Positions 1 to 9,165 of a DNA stretch of 64,000 nt are shown here, piece by piece. A program made the translations under genes and the position numbers. Source of the DNA: Bedellia somnulentella (taxonomy: Eukaryota; Arthropoda; Insecta; Lepidoptera; Bedelliidae). The stretch lies in the NCBI GenBank assembly GCA_963576735.1, contig OY755171.1, forward strand, positions 9,238,001 to 9,302,000, written 5' to 3'. Numbering within the stretch: the stretch's first letter is position 1; each line of letters starts with the position of its first letter. The notes below the pieces were generated by a model. The model made no database searches and was not told the origin of the DNA. It was given only the letters and a program-made list of their open reading frames with translations.

Positions 1-215
1 CTAGAGGTGTAATACCTATGAGCACCTTTGCAGTAAATCCTTTCTTGTGGTGTGAATACCACCACACACGCTTATCAACTGTAGATGGTATTTCTACTTG
101 AAACTCTGTACAATCAATAATGACTCTAGTGTTACTGTAATTTGGATGAAAACAGGCTGGCATTCGTAAGAAAGGTTGCTTGATGAGCAAAAGTCTTTAC
201 AATAGTATTACATCC
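1..215 (-). pseudogene. DDE_Tnp_4 (PIF/Harbinger, ISL2EU-like) transposase fragment
   Basis: The minus strand encodes a stretch containing VIIDCTEFQVEIPS followed by KGFTAKVLIGITP, running off the window edge. IIDCTEF with a downstream K..IGITP block is the usual start of the DDE_Tnp_4 catalytic domain, whose first acidic residue is the D of IDCTE. The part upstream (towards 215) still resembles the preceding helical region with MPACFHPNYSNTR. The rest of the domain, with the second and third acidic residues, would lie outside the window. Only about 70 codons are visible, so it is impossible to say whether the whole gene is intact. The assignment to ISL2EU rather than another Harbinger group is a guess. 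Confidence 0.7.
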
Positions 216-518
216 TTGGTGCTTGGTTTTTTTTTGCCAAACTTGATAATCTTCGAATTGCTTGATATTTCAGTTTTAACTTCAGAGTAACATATATCTT
301 TGCCACTATGTGTATAAATATTGCAGACGAATGTTTTTCCTTCATTTCCGATACGCGAAAATATATTAACTCGGCATTATTTGTCAATTTTAGTACTATG
401 AATATTTTGCATCATTTCAATTACACTTGATTAGCCGCCGAATGTTCCATTTTTTGCCACAGTGCGCGCTGTGATCGATTCGTGTTCCCCCACCCCCTAC
501 TTTGCACCTAGCGAATAA
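216..518. other. no gene seen
   Basis: AT-rich DNA with no coding or repeat signal I can support. It probably continues the decayed flank of the transposase fragment. Confidence 0.4.
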
Positions 519-665
519 AGGAACTTTGCAATACGGCAGACATAATAGCGCTCCAGGAAACATGGCTCAAAGATGACGACTTGCTGCTACTGAATGAGGT
601 GCATACTGAGTTCGCTGGCGTCTCCGCGATGAACATGGAGCAAGGCCCTCTGCGCGGCCGGCCGT
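519..665 (+). pseudogene. LINE endonuclease N-terminal fragment
   Basis: The plus frame reads KELCNTADIIALQETWL, the first conserved block of the AP-endonuclease (EEP) domain of non-LTR retrotransposons, in which the E of QETW is catalytic. It continues for about 30 codons into a stop at 663-665, where a further block containing G.AVL would be expected. It is a broken scrap of a LINE open frame whose clade cannot be determined. Confidence 0.65.
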
Positions 666-671
666 GATAAA

Positions 672-728
672 TAGTGTTTTAGTATTTTTGAAGTAAACCG
701 GATGCAAAAAATGTAGTCCACGCGGACG
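672..728 (+). repeat. Helitron 3'-end fragment
   Basis: The stretch ending in tccacgcggacgaa matches the last 60 bases of the Helitron at 14638-16399, including the upstream run of a's after gtaaac.gg. It lacks the final hairpin partner and the CTAG end, so it is a truncated remnant. Confidence 0.5.
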
Positions 729-1013
729 AACCGTACTATCAGTACTAATCTACGACGAGGGATTTCAATGATTTGGTTTTATCTATACGAGAAGATAAGA
801 TCGCTTTTATTTCAATACACTTAATAAATTTATTATTAACAATAATATCTTTAAATTCCTTATACTCCTGAACATAGGGTAATGTCTTTTCAATTATTGC
901 ATTGATATCATATAAATCTATGCATTATTGTATATACTCATGCTCACCGAAATAGGGTGGTGCTTTTCTAAGCCACTGAGACACTACACTGCTATATACG
1001 GGTAAAGTATATA

Positions 1014-1747
1014 CTTACTTATACTCACGCCCATTATTCCCATTGGGGTAGGCAGAGACTATCGATCGCCACTTAGTACGATCTTGACAAACCTCTCTTG
1101 CTTCCCTTACATTCATTATCTTTCTCATACATAAATAAATATAAAATATAAATATATACGGACATATTATACACAGATCAAGTTAGCCCCAAACTAAGTA
1201 AGACTTGTATTATGGGATACTAACTCAACGATATATTTAATATTATACAATACACATATAAATAACATCCAAGACTAAGAAACAACATTTACGCACATCA
1301 CATAAATGATGCCCTCAGCGGGGATCGAACCCGCAACCTCCGGACCGAGAAGCTAGTCACCTATCCACTCAGCCACGGCTGTCGTATACATGCTCTTTTA
1401 TTCTTCTCACTTCGGACCCCCGCCTTTATAAGAACGTTTTCTATCTGGTCCAGAAACGTTTTACGAGGCCGTCCTCTACTAACATTTCCATCCACATTGG
1501 CTCTATATATCTCTTTCGCTACTTTATTTTCATCCATCCTCTCTATGTGCCCAAACCACCTCAACATTCCTTTTTCTATCTTGCATACTACGTCATCTTT
1601 CAAACCTACTCGTTCACGGATCACAGTATTTCTCACTCTATCACACAGCCTTACATTACATATACTTCTGAGGGATCTCATTTCCACTGCATTAACTCTA
1701 CTTTCATGCTTCTTCTGCCATGCCCAACATTCACTACCATACATCAG
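1014..1747 (-). mobile_element. RTE-clade LINE copy 1, 5'-truncated, with nested SINE
   Basis: A 5'-truncated RTE LINE in minus orientation. The C-terminal part of the reverse-transcriptase ORF is readable, with MYGSECWAWQKK, GMLRWFGHIERMDENK and SRGRPRKTFLDQIENVL. The 3' tail contains a conserved segment with ggggtaggcagagactatcg. The insertion is bounded by an 11-bp direct repeat, taaagtatata, at 1003-1013 and 1748-1758, so both ends are defined. A tRNA-derived SINE (1133-1385) interrupts the element. The apparent C-terminus of the open frame (RACIRQPWLSG) is read from the SINE, not from the LINE. It is homologous to the copies at 48390-49145 and 56125-59380. Confidence 0.85.
1133..1385 (-). 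repeat. tRNA-derived SINE inside RTE LINE
   Basis: On the minus strand a tRNA-like head starts near 1385 with an A box (tggctgagtgg) and a B box (ggttcgatccc). A lepidopteran-type SINE body and an AT-rich tail follow. A 6-bp duplication, atacat (1127-1132 and 1386-1391), brackets it. Removing the insert plus one copy restores the LINE sequence as seen uninterrupted at 48508-48516. Confidence 0.8.
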
Positions 1748-1867
1748 TAAAGTATATAAAAAATCATATTTGTGTAATCAATCATTTATAAAGTCTTCAC
1801 TCACATTGATAAACCTAAAACATACTCTTCATGACAACATTTTGATGCTCCAAAAGTCGATCGCGAT

Positions 1868-2049
1868 TTAAATCGTGGATTCAGAAAATTGTTTACTAAA
1901 TTGCAATAAAATAATTGCATTATTAGCTCTTAAATTTAAAAAATATATTATAAAATTCATGTCAACTTTGAAAATCCCGTATACAGAATAATCTGCTTCC
2001 TCAGCATCCAATAAGCCCAATACAGCTTTTTGAAGATTTTCGATGGTTT
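1868..2049 (-). pseudogene. gustatory receptor, C-terminal exon (GR-A)
   Basis: The minus strand has an acceptor (tttcgttttgcag) directly before 2049 and an open frame to a TAA at 1868-1870. The exon encodes the last transmembrane segment of an insect gustatory receptor (7tm_7), with LLDAEEADYSVYGIF, then NNAIILLQFSKQF. GRs typically end in a TY-x(n)-QF-type motif, and the NAIILLQF here fits a diverged form. The exon begins in phase 1, matching the donor at 3440. It is clearly paralogous to 50315-50514. The exon itself is open, but upstream parts of this gene carry frameshifts, so it is called a pseudogene. Confidence 0.75.
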
Positions 2050-2097
2050 CTGCAAAACGAAAAATTACTATTAAAATTTTAAGCGAATACAATTAAA

Positions 2098-2262
2098 TTA
2101 TAGCTCAGTTGGGAGAATAACCACTCCTTATGCACAGATACGTAAGCTCAAATCCTGAGATGAGCCTGCACCAATGTGTGCTTTAGTCGTCATGGTTGTT
2201 AACGGTGAGGGGAGACATCGTGAGGATACCCATATGACTAAGTTGAAATGAAATATTTGATG
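2098..2262 (+). repeat. SINE family 1, partial copy
   Basis: The tRNA-like head (tagctcagttggg, then gctcaaatcctgag) is followed by the shared body tcatggttgttaacggtgag and by catcgtgagga. It is truncated after about 165 bp. It sits in the intron before the last GR-A exon. Confidence 0.7.
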
Positions 2263-2280
2263 TAATTATAATGAGACTGA

Positions 2281-2797
2281 GACCTGAGAGAGACCTGTCT
2301 GGGAGTCAAATGTCCTTTCCCGTCGAGTAAAGATCTCCCTTTTCGAATCCGTGGTGAAATCCGTTCTGCTCTTTGGCTGTGAAACGTGGAGAGTGACAAA
2401 GGGGCTGACGAATAAGCTCCAAGTCTTCGTCAACAAGTCACTGAGGTCAATCCTCCGCATTTACTGGCCAATGACAATCCGGAACGTGGACCTGTGGAAC
2501 CAGTGCCAGCAGACTCCAGTTGTGACTGACATCGCACTAAGAAAATGGAGGTGGATGGGGCACACATTTCGAAGAGGGACCACAAACGCCAGCATCGCAT
2601 TCGAGTGGAAACCACCGGACGGCAAGCGAGCCCGCGGCCGTCCCGTACACACTTGGCGCCGGAGCGTGGAGAGCGAGCTGCGAGCGGCGGGACTGAGTTG
2701 GAGTGCGGCCAGGGAAGTCGCGGCAGACAGGAAGGCGTGGCGGGAGCTTGTGCAGGCCCTGTGCACCAGTGGGGTGCCATAGGACAACAACAACCTC
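2281..2797 (+). mobile_element. LINE (RTE-X-like) reverse-transcriptase C-terminal fragment
   Basis: A plus-strand frame open from 2351 to 2782 encodes the end of a non-LTR polyprotein. SVLLFGCETWRVTKGL, LRSILRIYWP, RKWRWMGHTFR and RARGRPVHTWRRSVE are the recognisable blocks. Just after the stop comes ggacaacaacaac, a short (caa)n tail of the type that ends such LINEs. The frame upstream of 2351 is broken, so this is a 5'-truncated copy. It is markedly more GC-rich than its surroundings, which suggests a recent arrival. The clade name is from memory of similar C-termini. Confidence 0.7.
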
Positions 2798-2798
2798 T

Positions 2799-2881
2799 TT
2801 TCCACTATACTTTCATCCATTTGCTCTATATGACTAAACCACCTTAACATTCCTTTTCTATCGTGCACACTACATCATCTC
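2799..2881 (-). pseudogene. RTE LINE scrap
   Basis: About 80 bp on the minus strand encode KGMLRWFSHIEQMDE, matching the block GMLRWFGHIERMDE of the other RTE copies. It abuts the end of the preceding LINE. Confidence 0.65.
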
Positions 2882-3439
2882 AAAAACTTTTATTAAATAT
2901 TTTTATATTTCGAGGTGGCAACCATTCATTATTTTTGTCACCTTAACAATACTTATTTTATGACATATCACACAATTCTATTGAAGGGGGGACCAAAATT
3001 TGCGTCAATTTTAAAAATAAAATAATTTGTTTCTTTTCTGAAGCTCTACTCCATTTTGGTATTTCAAGCCATGATTATAAATTGGTGGTTTATTGTATTT
3101 CTGTATATTATTTCGTTATATTTAATTCGATCTTCTTAATAAATACCTATAAAGAAGGTATACTACATTAAATAAATTATAAATATTAGAGATACATTTA
3201 CTAAGTAAACCGGCTTTTACAAAATGTATAGAAAATAGTTGTGAAATGGGTTTAATGAACATAAGAGGAAAATTAATAAGGATAATGCACAAGGAGGAGA
3301 ATTTAATTATGATAACACATTGAAAGCTTCATTCAGGCACAGAGGTATTCTTTGTTATAAATATAATATAACTGAAATATAATAAAATTGTTATAAAGAT
3401 AATTATTTGTTTTATAAACTATGAATAAAAAATACTTAC
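2882..3439. other. GR-A intron, no gene seen
   Basis: Very AT-rich sequence without coding signal, inside the intron between the penultimate and last GR-A exons. Confidence 0.4.
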
Positions 3440-3564
3440 TGCACGGTGTATTCAACAAAATCTTAATGCATATTTCTTTTAAATGTCTTACATTTATCCC
3501 AAAAAAAATGTTAATCAACGTCAATATCACAACTTTTGACATCATAAAAATTATGAAGAATATA
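3440..3564 (-). pseudogene. gustatory receptor, penultimate exon (GR-A)
   Basis: An acceptor (attaaattccag) precedes 3564 and a donor (gtaagtatt) follows 3440 on the minus strand. The single open phase encodes a hydrophobic helix, IFFIIFMMSKVVILTLINIFFG, then KEICIKILLNTPC. This is what is expected of the GR exon before the C-terminal one (TM6). One leftover base joins in phase with the exon at 2049. No stop lies inside. The assignment rests on position, splice signals and hydrophobicity more than on sequence motifs. Confidence 0.55.
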
Positions 3565-3763
3565 CTGGAATTTAATCAGCAATAGCAATAGCGATAGCAT
3601 GTAGCAAGTAAAATTTTACGTACATTATAATTAATACATTCAACGAAAATATTAACTACGCATAACAACCATATAAATAATGTCACCGCCAGATTCAGCA
3701 CCTAAAACAAACAAAAAAATCTTATACTCAAACAGTTAAAGTTTCCTTAGCCATGCATAAAGT

Positions 3764-4018
3764 TCAAGGTTTTTTTGGAGCGAAGCGAGCGTAGCGAGCG
3801 AAGCTCCATTTACCCCCGACTTTTGCATTTCGTTGTGATCGTACTCCTCCTAAACGGCTCAACTCAGAACCCTGAAATTTTGCACGGTGGTAAAGGACCA
3901 TGTATAAATGGTTTATGTCAATTTTGATAAACCACGGAGGAATGATCACCATTAAAAATATAGTATATCTAATGTACCACGGAGGAATGATCACCATTAA
4001 AAATATAGTATATCTATA
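3764..4018. repeat. dispersed GC-rich repeat with inner 45-bp duplication
   Basis: Begins with gagcgaagcgagcgtagcga, continues into agctccattta and ccccgacttttg, and ends in two consecutive 45-bp units starting accacggagg at 3931 and 3976. A diverged copy of the start occurs at 44767-44960. Confidence 0.7.
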
Positions 4019-4110
4019 TTAATAATATTGTCACGGGGTACGGCAGACTCGATCGAAACCTTACCTGAATAATAAAACATAAAAAAATAATGATTTTGAG
4101 TCGACACCAT

Positions 4111-4965
4111 GTGACATAAACGTTCCGTTTCATAATATTTTTAATCAATCGTTTCGCAAGGCACTAAAAAAGAACATAGACCCGATTTAATTTCCAGATT
4201 TTTTAAACTTAAATTGGAAGAACTTTTAGATGACATTACAAGGAAACATATTTTTGGAATACCGAGTGCGTGGTTTTACACCATTGTTTTTTCATATACG
4301 GCTTATGCTTGATCCACCATTTCCGATTACTCGAATTTTGGCAATCAACAAGCATTCAGGATTGACGGTGCGACGTGGAGAAATGGCTCGCCTCCAAAAT
4401 TGACCCGATCCATAAACGCATATGTATATATTTTTTTAAAAATTGTTAACAATTTAAGTTTTCTAAAATCAGGACTCTAACTCCAAATTCTCTAACTCTA
4501 ACGCAAAATTCGGATTGCCGAGTATTTTGCTAAATTCTAATGCTACTGACTGCTGACAGACAAATCTCAGACGCCATATTGACTGACACCCGGTGACATA
4601 AACGTTCCGTTTCATAATATTTTTAATCAATCGTTTCGCAAGGCACTAAAAAAGAATATAGACCCGATTTAATTTCCAGATTTTTTAAACTTAAATTGGA
4701 AGAACTTTTAGATGACATTACAAGGAAACATATTTTTGGAATACCGAGTGCGTGGTTTTACACCATTGTTTTTTCATATACGGCTTATGCTTGATCCACC
4801 ATTTCCGATTACTCGAATTTTGGCAACCAACAAGCATTCAGGATTGACGGTGCGACGTGGAGAAATGGCTCGCCTCCAAAATTGATCCGATCCATAAACG
4901 CATATGTATAATTTTTTTTAAAAATTTTAACAATTTAAGTTTTCTAAAATCAGGACTCTAACTCC
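4111..4965. repeat. direct duplication, two about 373-bp units
   Basis: Unit 1 (4111-4484) and unit 2 (4593-4965) are almost identical, both starting gtgacataaacgttccg and ending aggactctaactcc. They are separated by 108 bp, an offset of 482 bp. No open frame of note lies in either. It could be a segmental tandem duplication or two partial copies of an unnamed repeat. Confidence 0.85.
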
Positions 4966-5247
4966 TTTGCAGTTTTGTGTTGAATTAATCACGCGTTAAA
5001 CCAACAAGTATATTCAAAGAATCATAACAAATTGCTTAGCAACGCGTGTTGAGATATTTGTAGAATAAATAGTTCAACGATAAGTAATATCTGAGAGTCA
5101 GGCAATTGCTCGCTTCGCTCCTTTTATTGGCATCCGACGGTCCCATGCCAACCTAGTTTAAATTATATCATAATATTTTGGATAGGATGTCTAACATACT
5201 CCGCTCACTTCTAATGTTAGTGTCCCTAGTTTATTATGATTACTCAC

Positions 5248-5580
5248 CGCAAACCTATAAATGATTTCAAAAGTTTTGTATGCTGACAAAATAAATTTTG
5301 AACAGTGAACTATCACTTTGTCACTAATATCTTTATAGGTATTATGCAAACCTAATTCACAGTTATTACTTTCTTTTTCATGTATGAGATGTATATTCTT
5401 AGTATAATGGCGGAGCAATATAGTATAAACAATTTTAATCGAATATTTAAATATAAACTCAAACTTGCCAACAAAAACAAATCCAGATAGAAAATACATA
5501 ATCCTATACCAGGAAACACCGGTAACCAATAGTTGAGATGAAAAAAGTAATAAATATGAAAACCGTAATACAACGTGACA
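5248..5580 (-). pseudogene. gustatory receptor middle exon, duplicate copy
   Basis: Homologous to the middle part at 5778-6200. The minus strand encodes GFHIYYFFHLNYWLP, FYLDLFLLASLSLY and NIRLKLF in one frame, then ISDKVIVHCSKFILSAYKT and FEIIYRF in another, ending at a donor (gtgagtaat) after 5248. The change of frame just after RLKLF is shared with the other copy. The N-terminal part of the receptor is absent here. Confidence 0.65.
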
Positions 5581-5777
5581 TACAACTTTCTTTTTGACTT
5601 TTTGACATTTAAGGTTTGTGTAAAAGATTAGAGATAGTTAAATCCTTTTTTTCAACTTTATAACATTTTAATAATCATCCTAGATGAATACATCGAATAA
5701 TCTTATAGGATAATTCATTTAACATCATTGCTCACTTTAAAGTCTTAAGGCGTCTCTAGTTTATTTTGATTACTCAC

Positions 5778-6556
5778 CCCAAAACCTGTAAATCATTTCC
5801 AGACTTTTATATGCCGTCAAAATAAACTTTAAACAATAAACAATCATTTTGTCATTGATATCTTTATATGTATAATGCGAACAGATCTCACAGAAACTAA
5901 GAGGTTCTTTTTCATGTATGATATGGATGTTTTGAGTATAACGCCGGAGAAATACTAAAACAATTTTAATCGAACAATTAAATATAAAATCAAACTTCCC
6001 AACAAAAATAGATCCAGATAGAAAGTGAATATTGCAACACCAGTGAATACTGGTAACCAATAGTTGAGTTGAAAAAAGTAAGATACATGAAAACCGTAAC
6101 AAACACAGAAAATCGCTAAAACTCCGTATACTAGCACAACGTTAAAATAGTAATGCATGCGGTATATTTGCGCATGAACTTTAAGAATAGCATCAACTTT
6201 GTGTATTAAATCATTTAATAACACATGGTGCGATTTCTGAGATAAGAATCTGGAATGCATTGTATAACAGAAATATGATAAGAACTGTACAAAAAAGCCC
6301 AAATTAAATTCTATTACAATCATTTGGTTTGAGTACGATTCATTTAAGTTGAACGTATAGAACGATGATGAACGAGATATAATAGAACGATGTTATAAAC
6401 TCTTTGATTCCAGTTAATTCCAGAGACAACTCCTTCTTTTATTTGTACTCTGTTTGTCCCTAGAGCGGACTGCAGCACATGAACTGGAGCGAAACATTTT
6501 ATAAAATATTTATGTAATGGACGCCTTGATAAATATTCAGATGATTCCATTTTCAA
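5778..6556 (-). pseudogene. gustatory receptor N-terminal and middle part (GR-A)
   Basis: The minus strand starts with a Met at 6556 (an alternative at 6550) and reads KCFAPVHVLQSALGTNRVQ, a normal GR N-terminus. A frameshift near 6370 moves into a frame with MIVIEFNLGFFVQFLSYF, GFHVSYFFQLNYWLP and FYLDLFLLGSLILY (TM2-TM4-like). A second frameshift near 5955 leads to HIIHEKE, then INDKMIVYCLKFILTAYKS and LEMIYRF. The part ends at a donor (ggtgagtaat) after 5778. Both frameshifts and the tandem half-copy at 5248-5580 argue for a pseudogene. A sequencing error could explain one frameshift, but hardly one shared by both copies. Confidence 0.7.
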
Positions 6557-6950
6557 GTCACAACAGACTGGCTTTTTGCTTACAAGTAAATCTATTGTTG
6601 ATTTTTAATGTATGGAAGTAGATATTACTAATGGCTATCTAAATACACCTGTGGGATTTGCAAGTACTCAGAATAATGAAAACGGAAACAATTTGTTAAC
6701 AAACTTTTATTCCCGGTCGATAGAACATGTAAGACGTAGTGATTAGTTTTTTATTTCAAAAAATGGTGTAAAGGTAAACAGATATATTTTTATGCTTTCC
6801 ACACATTGTTATTTTGTATTTGGCGCACGTCATCTTCCACATTCTCTTCTTCTTTACTTGTGCAAAAGGCAATATGCCGCCTTTTCTTGGCTGGAGGTTT
6901 TTATTCATCCTTAGTAGAGTTTTGCAACGTTTGTTTAGGTAAATGAAATT
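6557..6950. other. no gene seen
   Basis: AT-rich DNA upstream of the GR-A start. No promoter element can be named with confidence. Confidence 0.35.
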
Positions 6951-7190
6951 TATCATGGTTGTTAACGGTGAGAGAAAACATCGTGAGAAATCCACATGGG
7001 TGAGCTGTACTTAGTCATGTGACAGTGTATTCGGACAAAACGGCGATGGGCCTGCCCTCTATCACGTGAGTACACTGTCCAAGCAAAACGTGGGTACTCT
7101 GAACACCAGGTGACAATGTCACGTAATGTTCAGAAGTATAGTACGTCTGCCAACCCTTTCAGGGATATTAGGCGTGAGTTTGAGTTGAGG
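6951..7190 (+). repeat. SINE family 1, body and 3' part
   Basis: Starts at tcatggttgttaacggtgag and runs to the conserved end (tctgccaaccctttcaggga, then gcgtgagtttgag). The tRNA-like head is missing. Confidence 0.8.
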
Positions 7191-7287
7191 TAAAATATTT
7201 GGTAAATATGAGCTTCATAACATTCTTGCTTCCACGGTTTTATAATTTCGTACAAATATTTTTCAGCCCAAAGACTAGTTTGTATAA

Positions 7288-7652
7288 TTTATGGTTAAAA
7301 GAACTTACCTAAGTGAATTTCTACCAAAATTATATGAAATGTTACATCCGAAGAGATTTAAGAATACCATGTAGTCCGATTCAGGATATACTGCATGGTC
7401 ACACCATTTTCAAGAGTGAAGTATTGTGATTTTCATAATTGTTCCGTTCAAAATTCGGTCTCTCGTGCTCCAGTCCTGTTCCTCTGCTCGGTCCTTCATT
7501 TATTTTAGAGATATCTAAGCTGTGAATTTGCAACTGAGGGGTTAGATAAGTTTACCTTTCTACGGGTTGGGGTTGGTATTAAATCTATTCAGATGTAACA
7601 TTTCATATAATTTTGGTTGAAATTCACATAGGTAAGTTCTTTTAACCATAAA
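7288..7652. mobile_element. MITE-like element with 61-bp inverted ends
   Basis: The left end 7288-7348 (tttatggttaaaagaactta...) and the right end 7592-7652 are inverted complements with few mismatches, enclosing about 240 bp without an open frame. The segment tgttacatcc..aagatttaag occurs inside the left end and again just outside the right end. The exact borders and target duplication are therefore unclear. Confidence 0.6.
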
Positions 7653-7851
7653 CTATATTTCAATGTTACATCCTCAAGATTTAAGAATACCATGTAAATG
7701 TTTAGCGTTCTAGTTGCAAATGATAAAATGTTTTGGTTGAATAAATTATTGCAAACAATGAAATAATTACAATTAGAGGTATTGGTGAAAGTCCATTTTC
7801 ACATAAAATTTCCAAGTATTTAAAAACGGTCATTTACTACTAAAACTAGTA

Positions 7852-8107
7852 TAAGGGCCGGCGCTGACTGCCGGCATGGCATGGCAAAGGATTTCGGTAC
7901 AGATATAGCATTTTTAATCTTATTACCATGCGTTTAGAATTCATTTTGACACAACGATGCAGAGGGAGGCCGCGGTAGGACAGAACGTCGGCATCGTTGT
8001 GTCAAAATAAAGTAAAATGAATTCTATACTCATGGTAATAAGATTAAAAATGCTATATCTGTACCGAAATCCTTTGCCATGCCATGCCGGCAGTCAGCGC
8101 CGGCCCT
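7852..8107. mobile_element. fold-back element (hAT-like MITE candidate)
   Basis: The left arm 7854-7958 and right arm 7991-8107 are near-perfect inverted complements around a 32-nt loop, beginning agggccggcgctgactgcc. An 8-bp direct repeat, aactagta, flanks the element at 7844-7851 and 8108-8115. GGGCCGG-type ends with 8-bp target duplications are typical of hAT elements. The right arm carries a roughly 10-bp extra segment. There is no coding capacity. An RNA copy would fold into a hairpin of more than 100 bp. Confidence 0.7.
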
Positions 8108-8390
8108 AACTAGTAGTATAATACCTAAAGTCAAAAGACGCATTTTGTTTATCACATATAGGCTGTTAAAAAACAATTGATACCAAACAGGTCGACTAGC
8201 TAGTCCATCTACTTTCTTTCTTAAACTGCCAATGGGCACCCCTGATCAGTGCGCAGCCAAAAAGTGTTTATGTAAATGTAAATATAAAATAAATAATAAA
8301 AAAAATCTTTCAAAATAAAAAGATAAATCTTTGTAGCCAAAGTATTGAAATAATAATTAAAATACATCTAGCAACTATATCTTGAGATCT

Positions 8391-8925
8391 ACTCGCGTAA
8401 AGAGGGTTCCGTACGATGTTGAAGTTAGTACGCACAATATTGAGTGATTTACCATGTTATTTTAATATCATGGACTTCTTATAGGTTTTCCTATAATTTT
8501 TACGGAGAAAACTAATTTCTGTATTTTTTTCAAAATTTTAGGTTCATTAGTTTCGGAGATAAGGGGGGGAGGGGAATGGTCGATTTTCGTCAATTTTTTT
8601 GATTAAGTTGGAAACTATTTATTTTAAAATTACAAAAAAAAATACATTTAAGATCTTCTAAACAAGACCTTTCATTTGATATGCCACACGATGCAGTTTT
8701 CAGATATATTTTTTTAATTTTCCCCTTCCCCTCCGAAAATGACCCCCCATATACAGATTTCATCTGCTCACGTCACACTTCTGTGTTCGGGTCACAGAAA
8801 TTGATATGTGTACTAAATTTCAACTTAATCGGTCTAATAGATTCGGAGATAATTGACAGTAAGCGACGGACGGACAGACACACGAGTGATCCTATAAGGG
8901 TTCCGTTTTTGTATTCAGACGTACA
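8391..8925. repeat. dispersed insect repeat (ggttccgt type)
   Basis: Includes gagggttccgtacgatgttg at the left and gacggacagacacacgagtg followed by ataagggttccgttttt at the right. I recognise these segments as recurrent in lepidopteran non-coding DNA. There is no open frame of biological character. Boundaries and class are unknown. Confidence 0.45.
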
Positions 8926-9165
8926 GAACAAGTCCAAACCAAGAGGAAATTTAGATTTTAATTTGGGCTCCATGCATATAAATATTGATAAGTTAGGTTT
9001 AAAGCTAACACCCATTTATATTTCACAAAAAATCGCCACACTGTTGTTGGTTTATTAATTTAAGACACAAAACTTATTAATGAGTGCACTATGTATTTTA
9101 TGCACCATACCTAAAGAGGTACAATAGTACTTACTATTGCAAACCATACAAACTATTTTTTCACG

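Noticed and set aside
1305..1380. tRNA gene on the minus strand
   Set aside because: It has A and B boxes but is the head of a SINE with a body, tail and target duplication, and the cloverleaf is not sound.
1361..1744. 127-residue open frame as a gene
   Set aside because: It is the end of an RTE LINE whose last codons come from an inserted SINE.
2430..2868. Overlapping minus-strand ORFs of 116 and 135 codons
   Set aside because: They are shadows of the GC-rich plus-strand LINE frame.
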